From contig OY781463.1 of NCBI GenBank assembly GCA_963676725.1, positions 1,922,001 through 1,986,000 on the forward strand: DNA of 64,000 nt. Direction: 5' to 3'. A program made the position numbers and the translations under genes. Under the pieces are notes generated by a model. The model searched no databases and had not been told where the DNA came from. It saw nothing but the letters and a program-made list of their open reading frames with translations. Shown piece after piece: positions 42,919 to 51,981 of the stretch (position 1 is the first letter of the stretch; each line of letters starts with the position of its first letter). The stretch is from G963662905 sp963676725. GTDB taxonomy: Bacteria; Bacteroidota; Bacteroidia; Bacteroidales; WRLA01.

Positions 42919-43500
42919 CTATTTTTTGTATAATTTTTCAATCAAATTCTGAATAATACCAGCAGGTAGCAAAAGCAGTATTCCCAAAGAAATCCCTAGC
43001 TCATTACTGAGTTTACTACCTTTCATTTTTTTACCCTTTAATCTGCTATGTAAGGCATCTAAGGCAATTCCATGAATATTTGCAGCCATAATAACTTTTA
43101 TATTGGCTAGAATATCAACTGCTTTCGGCTCTCCATAATGCTGAACAAAATTCCCATAGGTTTCCTTGTCAGGATTTCCATCCGTATCAGCATAATGCTG
43201 GGCAAACATAAGCGCAAGCGATTCATCATTACCGATATCACCTAATTCGCCGTTAAGCATTGCATTGATTTCTTCTTCCGAAGCTCCTGCATCAATTGCG
43301 CTTTTTGTGTGCACATAGTTGCAATACCTGCAACCATTTACCTGAGTTACGGCCAGCATAATTTTCTCGCTAAATGCTTTGCTGACATGTCCGTTTTTTC
43401 TAGATTTTCGTAAATTAGAAAAACTTGCCAGTGAAATTCTCAGATGTTTGTAGAAAGAGGATGTTGTAAATATTTTTGCTTTTAATTCTTTTGATTCCAT
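42919..43500 (-). CDS. AhpD-like carboxymuconolactone decarboxylase-family protein
   Basis: A 193-residue protein of the AhpD/CMD fold. The redox motif CxxCxxxH is intact: Cys57, Cys60, His64 in NGCRYCNYVHTKSAIDAG, the catalytic set by which AhpD passes electrons to peroxiredoxins. The C-terminus ends in a hydrophobic segment (LGISLGILLLLPAGIIQNLI) not found in AhpD, suggesting membrane attachment. Its place between the reductase-like gene and the tandem OsmC gene suggests thiol relay, which is inference. Confidence 0.82.
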   Translation of the reverse strand: MESKELKAKIFTTSSFYKHLRISLASFSNLRKSRKNGHVSKAFSEKIMLAVTQVNGCRYCNYVHTKSAIDAGASEEEINAMLNGELGDIGNDESLALMFAQHYADTDGNPDKETYGNFVQHYGEPKAVDILANIKVIMAANIHGIALDALHSRLKGKKMKGSKLSNELGISLGILLLLPAGIIQNLIEKLYKK

Positions 43501-43518
43501 AGTATATTGTTTTTAATA

Positions 43519-44163
43519 TTATTTTGTTCCGACTACCGGTGCCTTTTTAAGCCATTCTTTATTAGAAATTTCCGCAAGCATAAATTCACTTAACTGATTT
43601 ACATCCACAGCCATACTTACAAACTTATTTTTATCGGCAACGAATTCCCCTACTACTTCTTCTTTAATCATAGGGGGACGAATATTTGTCCAATCTAAAT
43701 GACTTTGCTCAAGCAATTGTAATTCCTTATCTTTAATGCTAACGCTTGATTTAGATTCGGTTTTTAGCTTAACACGCAAAAGCTTTCGGGCCAATGACAG
43801 GTTCTCATTCGCTAATTTGATCCCTGCTCCCGAAATACTGATCCATCGGCTTTGATTATTTGCCAGCATCTGATGTATAATATAATTCAAGGAATTAATA
43901 TACAGACCTTCATCAGCAGAAGATAGTTTATCATTCATTGGAGGCTCAATAGTTGAAAGAATTGCATCGGAACCTTCTAAAGCGCTTTTTAGTTTGTTTT
44001 TATTAAAATAATCCCCTTCAATTACTTCAATTGTTTGGGCAAATTCCTGCAACATTTCTTTGTTTCCTGACAAAACCTTTACCTTAAGCCCATTATAAAT
44101 AGCCTTTTGCAGAAGATTTTTTCCAAGCATTCCGCTTGCTCCAAAAATTGTGATTTGTTTCAT
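43519..44163 (-). CDS. NAD(P)-binding Rossmann protein (atypical SDR)
   Basis: A 214-residue soluble protein with GASGMLGKNLLQKAI (the GxxGxxG dinucleotide motif) at the N-terminus, EVIEGDYFNKNKLKSALEGSDAILSTI in the middle and SISGAGIKL, as in NAD(P)H-binding atypical SDRs of the NmrA/BVR type. The Tyr-x3-Lys catalytic pair of classical SDRs is not seen. It could supply reducing power or act as a redox sensor for the OsmC/AhpD set. First gene of the operon driven by operator copy 2. Confidence 0.78.
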   Translation of the reverse strand: MKQITIFGASGMLGKNLLQKAIYNGLKVKVLSGNKEMLQEFAQTIEVIEGDYFNKNKLKSALEGSDAILSTIEPPMNDKLSSADEGLYINSLNYIIHQMLANNQSRWISISGAGIKLANENLSLARKLLRVKLKTESKSSVSIKDKELQLLEQSHLDWTNIRPPMIKEEVVGEFVADKNKFVSMAVDVNQLSEFMLAEISNKEWLKKAPVVGTK

Positions 44164-44190
44164 CAGTACAATCGTTTAATTATTGCACTG

Positions 44191-44260
44191 CAAAGATGCG
44201 GTGATAGCGAAATCCGGGAAAGGTTAATAAAGGAGAATGAATGGTAAATATGAAACCTAG
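44191..44260 (-). promoter_or_regulatory. AraC-type operator and promoter, copy 2
   Basis: CAAAGATG (44191-44198), 18 bp, GGAAAGGTTAATAAA from 44217, and ATGGTAAAT at 44241, exactly the spacings of copy 1. Half-sites GGTTAATA and GGTAAATA are 21 bp apart. The distal part overlaps the last codons of the upstream AraC gene. Confidence 0.7.
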
Positions 44261-45126
44261 GCCAAAGTACTACGAAATTCAATGGGCGTTAAACCGGTAT
44301 GTTTCTTAAAGTATTTAAGGAAATTGGTAGGTTCATCAAAGCCAATAGTAAAGGCAATTTCTTTTGCAGAAAGCGAAGTGGAAACCAGCATTCTTTTTGC
44401 TTCCAGAACCACATAACTATCAATAAATGACTTTGCTGTACTTTTTACAACCCCCTTACACACCTCATTTAAATGCTTATAAGAAATCGCAATTTCGGAG
44501 GCATATACTTTTGCATCCCTTGTTTTTGAGAAATTTAGCTCAACTAAGAGTTTGAATTGGTTAAAATAATCCAGGTATTTGTTATCGACGGATATTGTTA
44601 CCAAACGGGCATTTTCTTCAATGAGTTTAAGCAAATAGATACTTAATAAGGAGCCAACAATATTTGGCAATGAGGATGAATTGCTTTTCAGTTCCTTTTC
44701 GATGACCTTAAGTAAGGTTTGATTGCTATCCGGATTATTAATTTTATCTTGATTTAAAAAATAGTTATATAAATGGTTAATCTGTGCAATAGTTGAGGCT
44801 GCTATATATTTATGCATAAATGCTTCGGAAAAAACCAGCAGATAACCCATATATGCAGAGCACTCATCGAAAGCATGTATTTGCCCTTTTGAGATTACCA
44901 TTACATCATCTTTCCGCAGTCTATGAACTTTAAAATCAACGATATGATTTACCTCTCCTTCTGATATTATGAGAATGGCATAAAAATTTAATCGATGCGG
45001 CAGGTATGGACTATGGTCAGTCGGTTTTAGATCATCTGTTATAAACTCTTCCAATTTGAAGAATTGAAACCCCTTTATTTGCAATACCTTATCTTTCCAA
45101 AAGCTTATTTCCGGGATATTTTTCAT
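44257..45126 (-). CDS. AraC-family regulator
   Basis: A 289-residue regulator: N-terminal cupin-like sensor (NFYAILIISEGEVNHIVDFKVHRLRKDDVMVISKGQIHAF in pieces) and a C-terminal double HTH (AKVYASEIAISYKHLNEVCKGVVK; LSAKEIAFTIGFDEPTNFLKYFKKHTGLTPIEFRS in parts). Its stop codon touches operator copy 2, making it the leading candidate to control both OsmC operons. Upstream near 45180 a GGTTAATA half-site in reverse orientation may serve autoregulation. Confidence 0.9.
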   Translation of the reverse strand: MKNIPEISFWKDKVLQIKGFQFFKLEEFITDDLKPTDHSPYLPHRLNFYAILIISEGEVNHIVDFKVHRLRKDDVMVISKGQIHAFDECSAYMGYLLVFSEAFMHKYIAASTIAQINHLYNYFLNQDKINNPDSNQTLLKVIEKELKSNSSSLPNIVGSLLSIYLLKLIEENARLVTISVDNKYLDYFNQFKLLVELNFSKTRDAKVYASEIAISYKHLNEVCKGVVKSTAKSFIDSYVVLEAKRMLVSTSLSAKEIAFTIGFDEPTNFLKYFKKHTGLTPIEFRSTLA

Positions 45127-45203
45127 AGAGCTGAATCATTCATATTTTTGCAAAAAAAATTAGCTAAACCGCAATATCTATTAACCTGCATAATAAGAAT
45201 TAA

Positions 45204-46139
45204 TTAAAGCGTGATCTGGTATTTTTTCCTGATTCCTTTTCTATAGTTCAATGGGCTTTTTCCTGTTTCACGTTTAAAAAACCTACTAAAATAAGAGGTA
45301 TCCTCAAAATTAAGCGTATAAGCAATTTCAGCCGTTGTTAAGTCCGTATTGGCTAATCTTCTTTTCGCTTCAAAAATAATTTCTTGTCGGATAATTTGCC
45401 CGGGCGAATATCCTGTAATATCTTTTACCGTATCTCGAAGATGAGTGGCACTGATCCCGATTAGATCGGCATATTCCTGCACGGAACGGACCGTAAGATA
45501 ATTTTCAGAAACCAATTGCCTGAATTTTCGAACCATAGTATTGGTCGTATCCAAAATATTTGTTGACTGTTCTTTGGCATAAATACGCAGCAAATTTACC
45601 AATAGAATATGCACATAAGCCCGAAGTATGGAAAGGCTACATTCCGATTTTCTCAAAAATTCTTCATTAATATTGCTAAATAATTCATTGATTCTTGGTT
45701 CATTATCCTCTGTTATACAAACACATGGAGCATTACTTAGGCTGTTAAATATCAATAAATCATCTTCATGCTGATTATTCTTATCTGCCGACGGGATAAG
45801 AAATTCCCTCGGAAAAAGAAGAACTTTGCCATTTAATGGTTTGTCTAATTTCCAAAAATGGATTTGTCCTTTAGAAAGAAAATAAAAAGCAGGTGGCTTT
45901 ATTTCGTAGGGTTCGTAGTCGATGATATGCGTCCCCGAGCCGTCTTCCACAAATAAAAGTTCATAATAATCATGACGATGAGGAGAATGGGCCTGGGCTC
46001 GATCATGCATTATATCGAACTGGGTCACAACAAATGGAAAACTTGGATCAATTGTAAGAACGGGATGACCGTCCATTATATTTACATATTTATATGTTTC
46101 TGAATAATGATGAAACGGTATATCTTCTTTATTCGACAT
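45204..46139 (-). CDS. AraC-family regulator
   Basis: A 311-residue regulator. The N-terminal cupin has SPHRHDYYELLFVEDGSGTHIIDYEPYEI (in parts), a ligand-pocket pattern. The C-terminal HTH pair includes VQEYADLIGISATHLRDTVKDITG and TAEIAYTLNFEDTSYFSRFFKRETGKSPLNYRK (in parts). It has its own canonical promoter at 46166. Being 77 bp upstream of the other AraC gene on the same strand, it may belong to the same circuit. Confidence 0.9.
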   Translation of the reverse strand: MSNKEDIPFHHYSETYKYVNIMDGHPVLTIDPSFPFVVTQFDIMHDRAQAHSPHRHDYYELLFVEDGSGTHIIDYEPYEIKPPAFYFLSKGQIHFWKLDKPLNGKVLLFPREFLIPSADKNNQHEDDLLIFNSLSNAPCVCITEDNEPRINELFSNINEEFLRKSECSLSILRAYVHILLVNLLRIYAKEQSTNILDTTNTMVRKFRQLVSENYLTVRSVQEYADLIGISATHLRDTVKDITGYSPGQIIRQEIIFEAKRRLANTDLTTAEIAYTLNFEDTSYFSRFFKRETGKSPLNYRKGIRKKYQITL

Positions 46140-46165
46140 TTTGATCTAATTTACGTCTGACATTT

Positions 46166-46196
46166 CAAATCTACCAAAAATTATCCAGTTTTCAAA
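46166..46196 (-). promoter_or_regulatory. canonical Bacteroidota promoter of AraC gene
   Basis: On the minus strand TTTG (46196-46193), 19 bp, TAGATTTG (46173-46166): both boxes match TTTG-N19-TAnnTTTG. The -7 box is about 27 bp before the ATG at 46139. Confidence 0.65.
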
Positions 46197-46744
46197 ATTC
46201 ACCTGAACCTTAGCAAAGCGAATACTATAGAATATATCTAAAAAATATCATGTTCTGTAAATAAGCAAAATGCTTCTGAGCACCCCAAAACTTTTTGGCG
46301 ATCTAATAAAAAAATTGGTGAAATCTAAAACGAAAGACATAGAGCACAAAGAGTGAGTTCACACCTTCTGATATTGTGTAATCCAATCCTGTAAAGAGAA
46401 TGTAATATATGTCGGGATAAGATTGCTTCTTAGGCCGTTAATGCTTATTTTACAACACCAAGTTTGGAGAACCGGACACTCCATTGTTCCAGTTTCTTTA
46501 AAAGCGATATGTTTGCGATATTCTGCATTAGACTTTTAAAGATTAAAACAAATAAAACATACCGGACGAAAAAATGGCTACAATCATTAAAGTTTTGAAA
46601 AACAGAAGGGCGCACAGACAACTTCATCTTTATATTAACGCGTCTGTGCGCCCCCTTTCTATAATTCACGCTCTTTATCCTACCCTTTCGGCTAAAGGTA
46701 AAAAAAGCTTTTATGCTATGCATTCAAAAAAATGCTCAATAGTT
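46197..46744. other. intergenic region with long hairpin
   Basis: About 550 bp without a convincing gene. A 92-codon minus frame (46445-46723) crosses the hairpin at 46608-46653 and is rejected. The rest is AT-rich. Confidence 0.45.
46608..46653. repeat. 12-bp stem, 22-nt loop hairpin
   Basis: GGGCGCACAGAC (46608-46619) and GTCTGTGCGCCC (46642-46653) with a 22-base AT-rich loop and a following CCTTTC. Stem and loop lengths equal those of the inner hairpin at 11973-12018, while four central stem bases differ in both arms together. Confidence 0.7.
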
Positions 46745-47947
46745 TTATTCTCCTATATAAAAATAAACTCTATTCTGATATACATCAATATCATCAACAG
46801 CATCAATATCCATCCATGAAGTTAAAATAATACCCTTATCTACAGCAGGATATGCAATATCCATAGGAGTAGTATAGAAATCCAAATCATAATTAGCATC
46901 TGTAAAACAACTAATACGCTCCCATGAGTCACCTCCATTCGTAGTTTTATATAAACCATCACCGACATATCGTATCGCTAATCCATTATTTTCATCAGCA
47001 AAAGCAAAAGCATCAAAAGACATTCCACCATCTAATTCTGCTGTTTTTTCTATCCAAGTAGCTCCTCCATCAGTAGTTTTATAAAATGGTACAGTTGTAG
47101 AGTAGATTATATTATTGGCTGTTAAATAACCAACATTATCGGTAGGAAATTCCATATAAGAGTGAAAATGACTTTCATATTCAATTTCTGTATAGGTCCA
47201 AGTAGCTCCATAATCTTCGGAATGCGCCATATATAGTTGAGATGTACTTGTATTTGTTATGCTCATATTTAAAACACCGGAATTTGCAAAATGAATATCA
47301 CTAACGCTATAATAATCAAAGTCATCAGACAATAATACTTCATTTGTGATACTATGTGTTGTACTGGATACAAAATATAATCTGTTATGTGGAATATCCT
47401 CGTCTTCATATTTGTTATTCGACAGATAAACCATTTGTGTACTATTAACACCAATTCCGCGATTCGAATAAATATCAACACCGGAAGGTAATGGTACAGG
47501 AGACCAAGTAGCTCCTTTATCATTTGTATAGTAATATGACTGATCTGTATCATAACCATCCATACCAAAATCTACAGCTAAATACCCATTATTACTATCA
47601 GTAAATTGAAACTTAAAAATGCTAGAATTTACATACATAAAAGCTCCAAATTTTAAGTCCTCATTTATAATGGACCAATTATGCCCTCCATCTGTAGTAT
47701 GCAAAAGCATATTATTCCCATTTATACTTAATGTTTCCGGATTAAATCCAATCATCCACCCTTCCTGCTCGTTCAGGAAAAAAATATGCCGAGCATCTTC
47801 AACCATTGAGTGCAGATTTTCGAATTCCATGCAGGAAGTATTTTCTTCTATTGGAGGATCAACTACTTCGTCTTTTTCGCCACAAGAAATAAAAGCCAGG
47901 CTGAAGACACTAAATAAAATTACGATTTTTAAAATTGATTTTTTCAT
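46745..47947 (-). CDS. YCF48/BNR-repeat lipoprotein
   Basis: A 400-residue lipoprotein (LAFISCGE, Cys22). The mature part is a seven-bladed-propeller-like array with HTTDGGHNWSI, YTNDKGATWSPV, HSEDYGATWTYT, KTTDGGATWIEK and KTTNGGDSWERI, the Asp-box (BNR) hairpins of YCF48/sortilin-like proteins. Related photosynthetic YCF48 proteins assist assembly, but Bacteroidota versions are surface proteins of unknown role. No operon partner. Confidence 0.8.
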   Translation of the reverse strand: MKKSILKIVILFSVFSLAFISCGEKDEVVDPPIEENTSCMEFENLHSMVEDARHIFFLNEQEGWMIGFNPETLSINGNNMLLHTTDGGHNWSIINEDLKFGAFMYVNSSIFKFQFTDSNNGYLAVDFGMDGYDTDQSYYYTNDKGATWSPVPLPSGVDIYSNRGIGVNSTQMVYLSNNKYEDEDIPHNRLYFVSSTTHSITNEVLLSDDFDYYSVSDIHFANSGVLNMSITNTSTSQLYMAHSEDYGATWTYTEIEYESHFHSYMEFPTDNVGYLTANNIIYSTTVPFYKTTDGGATWIEKTAELDGGMSFDAFAFADENNGLAIRYVGDGLYKTTNGGDSWERISCFTDANYDLDFYTTPMDIAYPAVDKGIILTSWMDIDAVDDIDVYQNRVYFYIGE

Positions 47948-48230
47948 AAAATTCTGTTTAAATTATATTCTATTACTATTAAAACTATTTTAAATTCTCT
48001 GCTTCGATTATTCATTTTTTCCATCGAATATTTCTTTAATATCCGCGTTAAAGATCACATTTATGCCATGGTCTTTCATAGATTTTCACAAACAATTCTG
48101 TGCTTTAAATTCAATGCAAATGAACGCAAAAATGCTGTGGCTCCTCTCACCCTAAAGGGTGATTTTATAAAAAAAAGCAAAATAGACACAAGCTTCGCTA
48201 AACATAAATTGCTTGTATAATGATGATTAT

Positions 48231-49793
48231 CTATTCATCATGTAAATTCCAGTCAACATCTACCATTTTTATTGCTTCAACTCTATTTCGTACATTTAAT
48301 TTTGTGTAGATATTCTTTATATGAGTTTTAATGGTGTTTTGAGAAACGAAAAGCTTCTCAGCAATTTCCGAATTCTTGTAGCCTTTAGCAATAAATTTCA
48401 ACACTTCGATTTCCCTGTCTGATAACTCAAAATGCTTTAACTTTTCTTCTGTTGATCTGGATTCATTGCCTTTCTCATCTGCTGCTATTTGCAATTTATC
48501 AATTCTTAGCATATAGTTTTGCAGTTCAAGTCTTAGCTCTTTTTCTTTATGTTTATTTTTTTGAACACTATGATAATAGGTAAATGCAAGTAATAAGAAA
48601 ACGATTATTATGAAACCAATAAACACCAATTGATTCTTAATTTGTTTTTGGGCTAACTCTTCTTTAAGTTGTAATATTTCGATGGTGTTGTTTTTCTCAT
48701 TTAATTGGTATTTTGACTCCATATCAGCAATAATTTTCTTATTTTCCACACTCATCAGTGAGTCTTTGAGGATATTTACATCATGCATCATTTTAGTTGC
48801 TTGTGCATAATTCCTCATATCAGTATAAATATTAGACAATAAATCCCCTATTTCTATCAGATTTTTTTTACTATCAAGCTGTTTGAAAATAGCTTTTGCT
48901 TTCTCAAAATAGTCGGCAGCTTTGGCATTTTTACCTTGGGCATAATAGAGTTGCCCTTTATATTGCAGGACCAATGCTTTTCCTTGTATGTTGTTCAATG
49001 AATCAAATATAATTCCAGCATTTTCGAGATAAATCACGGCGAGATCATACTTTTTGAGTATTATATACTGTAAACCTAGATTATTACCTACTTGAGCAGA
49101 ATGCAGCGCATTTCCATTACTTAAGTATATTTTGTGTGCTATAGTATAATAATATACAGCAGAATCTGGATTGTTTTTAAGTTCAGAGAAAGCAACGCCA
49201 ATATTATTGTATTTTGAAGCAGCTCTTAAAGTATCAAGCATTACTAGGTTTATAGCAAGACTCAATTTATCATAATAGATCGCTTTGTCTGCCATTCCCA
49301 TCTCTTCATAAACAACGCCAATGTTTCCCAAAGCAGCCCCCCAAGAGACGCTATCATTTTGTTCTTTAAAATATTCAGATACTTGAAGATATATAGCAAT
49401 GGCTTCTTTATAATTACCTCTCAGCTCGTTTATCACTGCCCTGTTTGCAAGCATTTGTGTAGCCTGTAAAGGGAGATTTGCTGCACTATAACTTTCTTCA
49501 GATTTCAGGAAATAGTCATTCGCGACATTATAATTAGACCGTTGGTAGAAAACAACACCTAACTCTTGTCTAAATTCTGCCATTAAGCTATCTGAGAGCA
49601 ATAATTGCAACTGCTCATCTTTTTGCTTAGCAAAATACACCAAACTATCTGGATCCGATATAGTTTTTAAGGCGTTGATACTTTCTATAACCACATTGGT
49701 CTTATTTTCCCTAGTCTGTTTGTTTGGTTGATTTTCGCATGAAATTAAAAAGTAGATTGCAATGAAAAAGTAAAATAATAGTTTGTACTTCAT
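48231..49793 (-). CDS. TPR-transmembrane-LuxR regulator
   Basis: A 520-residue protein. The N-terminus looks like a lipoprotein signal (YFLISCEN, Cys19); residues 40-375 hold about eight TPR-type repeats (WGAALGNIGVVYEEMGMADKAIYY, ALVLQYKGQLYYAQGKNAKAADYFEKA in parts). A transmembrane helix (LVFIGFIIIVFLLLAFTYY, about 390-410) and coiled coil lead to a GerE/LuxR HTH (LSDREIEVLKFIAKGYKNSEIAEKLFVSQNTIKTHIKNIY in parts). The layout puts TPRs in the periplasm and DNA binding in the cytoplasm, a one-component membrane regulator. The target is unknown. Confidence 0.88.
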   Translation of the reverse strand: MKYKLLFYFFIAIYFLISCENQPNKQTRENKTNVVIESINALKTISDPDSLVYFAKQKDEQLQLLLSDSLMAEFRQELGVVFYQRSNYNVANDYFLKSEESYSAANLPLQATQMLANRAVINELRGNYKEAIAIYLQVSEYFKEQNDSVSWGAALGNIGVVYEEMGMADKAIYYDKLSLAINLVMLDTLRAASKYNNIGVAFSELKNNPDSAVYYYTIAHKIYLSNGNALHSAQVGNNLGLQYIILKKYDLAVIYLENAGIIFDSLNNIQGKALVLQYKGQLYYAQGKNAKAADYFEKAKAIFKQLDSKKNLIEIGDLLSNIYTDMRNYAQATKMMHDVNILKDSLMSVENKKIIADMESKYQLNEKNNTIEILQLKEELAQKQIKNQLVFIGFIIIVFLLLAFTYYHSVQKNKHKEKELRLELQNYMLRIDKLQIAADEKGNESRSTEEKLKHFELSDREIEVLKFIAKGYKNSEIAEKLFVSQNTIKTHIKNIYTKLNVRNRVEAIKMVDVDWNLHDE

Positions 49794-50362
49794 AGTCTAA
49801 TAAGATTTTTTTCCTTGTCAGCATCCATTCAGTGACCGGAATTAATTATGTCCTCAAGCAAATTTCTATTCGTGTGTTTGCCTTAGTACTTCTTTCGCTT
49901 AAAATACTGGAGATGAGAGCTATTCTATTTTCTTCAGCGTTTTTATAAACCAATATTTCTTGCAACCTTCCTTTAAAACATTAGCTTTAATTTCTGGCAT
50001 GAATAAAACATCAGTCAACCAAATTGTCAGGGCTGGCAGTTTTCAAACTTCCATTTAGCTTAAATTGCAGCATATAGGGCATAAATATAGCAAACATCTG
50101 TTTACCGGTGCAGATAAGTTATAGGAATATTCTTAACAAACCGGCTTTTGGGCATTGGCAAATTCTGGATATTTCGACCTATCAGCTAATCGCATCGTTT
50201 TGAAGACCAATCAATACCATCGAGCTGCCGGATATCCAAAATTAATTCTAAATAGCTTGGTTTCAATGATGATTCAGATATTTTTATAGAGTTGGCTGTT
50301 CGCTTTGTACTGTTTTTGAGAATTAGGCTTTACAGCAAATATATTCATATTCGAGTCAATAT
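49794..50362. other. intergenic region, nothing recognised
   Basis: About 570 bp, AT-rich, without a supported gene, strong hairpin or repeat. It contains the promoter region of the TPR-LuxR gene. Confidence 0.4.
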
Positions 50363-51022
50363 CTATTTTTTAAACTGCTCAATATCGTTTAAAGATTCTA
50401 ATGCTTTCATTGTTTTTCTTCCGGTAAAAAATTTTATGGTTTTTCTCACCCACTTGATATGTAAGTTTTTATACGATAATTTATGAAAAAACCAAAGCAA
50501 AGGAATAATCAGAAGGAAATTCATTACTAAGTATCTGAGCACAAAATCCGCATCTAAATAAAGATATAAATCAACTCCAAGGAAAAGATCAATTGCTACA
50601 ATTGCATAAGCCCACCAAACCGCAGCTGACAGGAAAATTAATTTTACGAACAATAATTCATGTGCATTGACCAGCTCAATCTTTTTCCTGATTTCAACAA
50701 TTGGTTTTAAAAAATCAATTTGTTGCAATAATACAACTTGACCAATACTCCCCACCAAGGCTACTAAGGCAAAAACGTGAACAATAACACCACTAAGTAC
50801 AAGATGCGGTTGGTGCAAATGATGCGCGATATACCACCCAAAAAATATTGCCAAAAATCCAAATATCACCACTTCAAAAATTCTGTACCTAAGGATTTTC
50901 TGTGTGCTTTTCTGAGATTTTTCGAGTTGTAGCGTTTCCATTGATGATAAATTTAAACGGAGTGTTTTGTCCAGTTTATTATCGTATGCTTCCATTATTT
51001 TTTTTAATTCTACTGCTTCCAT
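50363..51022 (-). CDS. membrane protein coupled to ECF sigma factor
   Basis: A 219-residue protein I cannot name. A cytoplasmic N-terminal helix region of about 45 residues precedes five hydrophobic segments (FEVVIFGFLAIFFGWYIA, VLSGVIVHVFALVALVGSI, FVKLIFLSAAVWWAYAIVAIDLFLG, LVMNFLLIIPLLWFF). Its ATG overlaps the sigma-factor stop by one base (TGATG), strict coupling that suggests an anti-sigma role; the N-terminal cytoplasmic part would bind sigma. No zinc motif (HxxxCxxC) is present, so it is not a classical ZAS anti-sigma. Confidence 0.65.
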   Translation of the reverse strand: MEAVELKKIMEAYDNKLDKTLRLNLSSMETLQLEKSQKSTQKILRYRIFEVVIFGFLAIFFGWYIAHHLHQPHLVLSGVIVHVFALVALVGSIGQVVLLQQIDFLKPIVEIRKKIELVNAHELLFVKLIFLSAAVWWAYAIVAIDLFLGVDLYLYLDADFVLRYLVMNFLLIIPLLWFFHKLSYKNLHIKWVRKTIKFFTGRKTMKALESLNDIEQFKK

Positions 51023-51534
51023 CACTTTAATATTTTTTGAAATTCTTTTTTTAATTTTAGTTTAAGTCTACTGATTTTTGTTGCCACATTGGTTTTGGTA
51101 ATCCCCAATATTTCAGCGATTTCATCATAAGATTTTTCTTCTAAATACAACAACATCAGGGCCTTATTTAATTCATTTAGATTATCAATAAATTCTTGCA
51201 GCAACTTAATATTGTACTCTAATTCTGTGTCGTTTTCATTTTCATCTGCTACACTATAAATCAAGTCTTCGTTAAAAAAATCATTTTTAACAAGCCCTTT
51301 TTTCTCCTTTCTGTAAAAAGATATCGCAACATTGAGGGCGATCCGATACATCCATGTAGAATATTTAAATTCAGCATTGTATTTATCGAATGTGTTCCAA
51401 AGCTGTATTATTATCTCTTGCTCTAAATCTTTTCTGTCTTCTGCATTCTTGCAATATGAATTCACAATTTTATAGATGATTTTTTTATGTGCATCTATTG
51501 TCCTTATGAACCTGTCTTTTTTGTTTGCCTCCAT
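51022..51534 (-). CDS. ECF-type RNA polymerase sigma factor
   Basis: A 170-residue sigma-70 family factor. Region 2 is visible as CKNAEDRKDLEQEIIIQLWNTFDKYNAEFKYSTWMYRIALNVAISFYRK (in parts) and region 4 as LNKALMLLYLEEKSYDEIAEILGITKTNVATKISRLKLKLKK. It should direct RNA polymerase to a small regulon, probably including its own operon. The coupled downstream membrane gene is a likely controller. Confidence 0.92.
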   Translation of the reverse strand: MEANKKDRFIRTIDAHKKIIYKIVNSYCKNAEDRKDLEQEIIIQLWNTFDKYNAEFKYSTWMYRIALNVAISFYRKEKKGLVKNDFFNEDLIYSVADENENDTELEYNIKLLQEFIDNLNELNKALMLLYLEEKSYDEIAEILGITKTNVATKISRLKLKLKKEFQKILK

Positions 51535-51981
51535 TCGTTTCCCTTTACGTTAAAGTTATTTTTCTTATTCTCATCGCATGAAATTTGAATGTTTAGCTTA
51601 TTATTCGCAGAAATTTTGAAAAATCACACTTTATTGCCCAGATATTTCTTATCAGTATATTTTATCTGAAATGAAATATTGGAATTTACAGCCAGCAAGA
51701 GTCCCCGAAATCTCGAGGCAGGCATCTAAAATACCATATCTCGTTAAAACTGTAACGAGTTGCGGCATAAAATTAAAAAATATTGGCGTTCAAGGGCATC
51801 GTTTTTTCGAGAACTATTCCCTTCAATGTCTGTTTTGCACAAAAAACACGAAAAATTGATTCTCTAGTATTTATTGTACAGCAGTTTCCCCGAAGCTCTC
51901 GGAATAGGCGTTCAACACAAAGTACATATTCCGGCTCAGGCCGTAAAACGATGCTTCATTGTTGGCATTTCGTTTTTAATC
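51535..51981. other. intergenic region, nothing recognised
   Basis: About 450 bp with no supported gene, repeat or RNA. It includes the promoter region of the sigma-factor operon. Confidence 0.4.

Noticed and set aside
46445..46723. 92-codon minus-strand frame
   Set aside because: It spans both arms of the long hairpin at 46608-46653 and has no domain; more likely non-coding repeat DNA.
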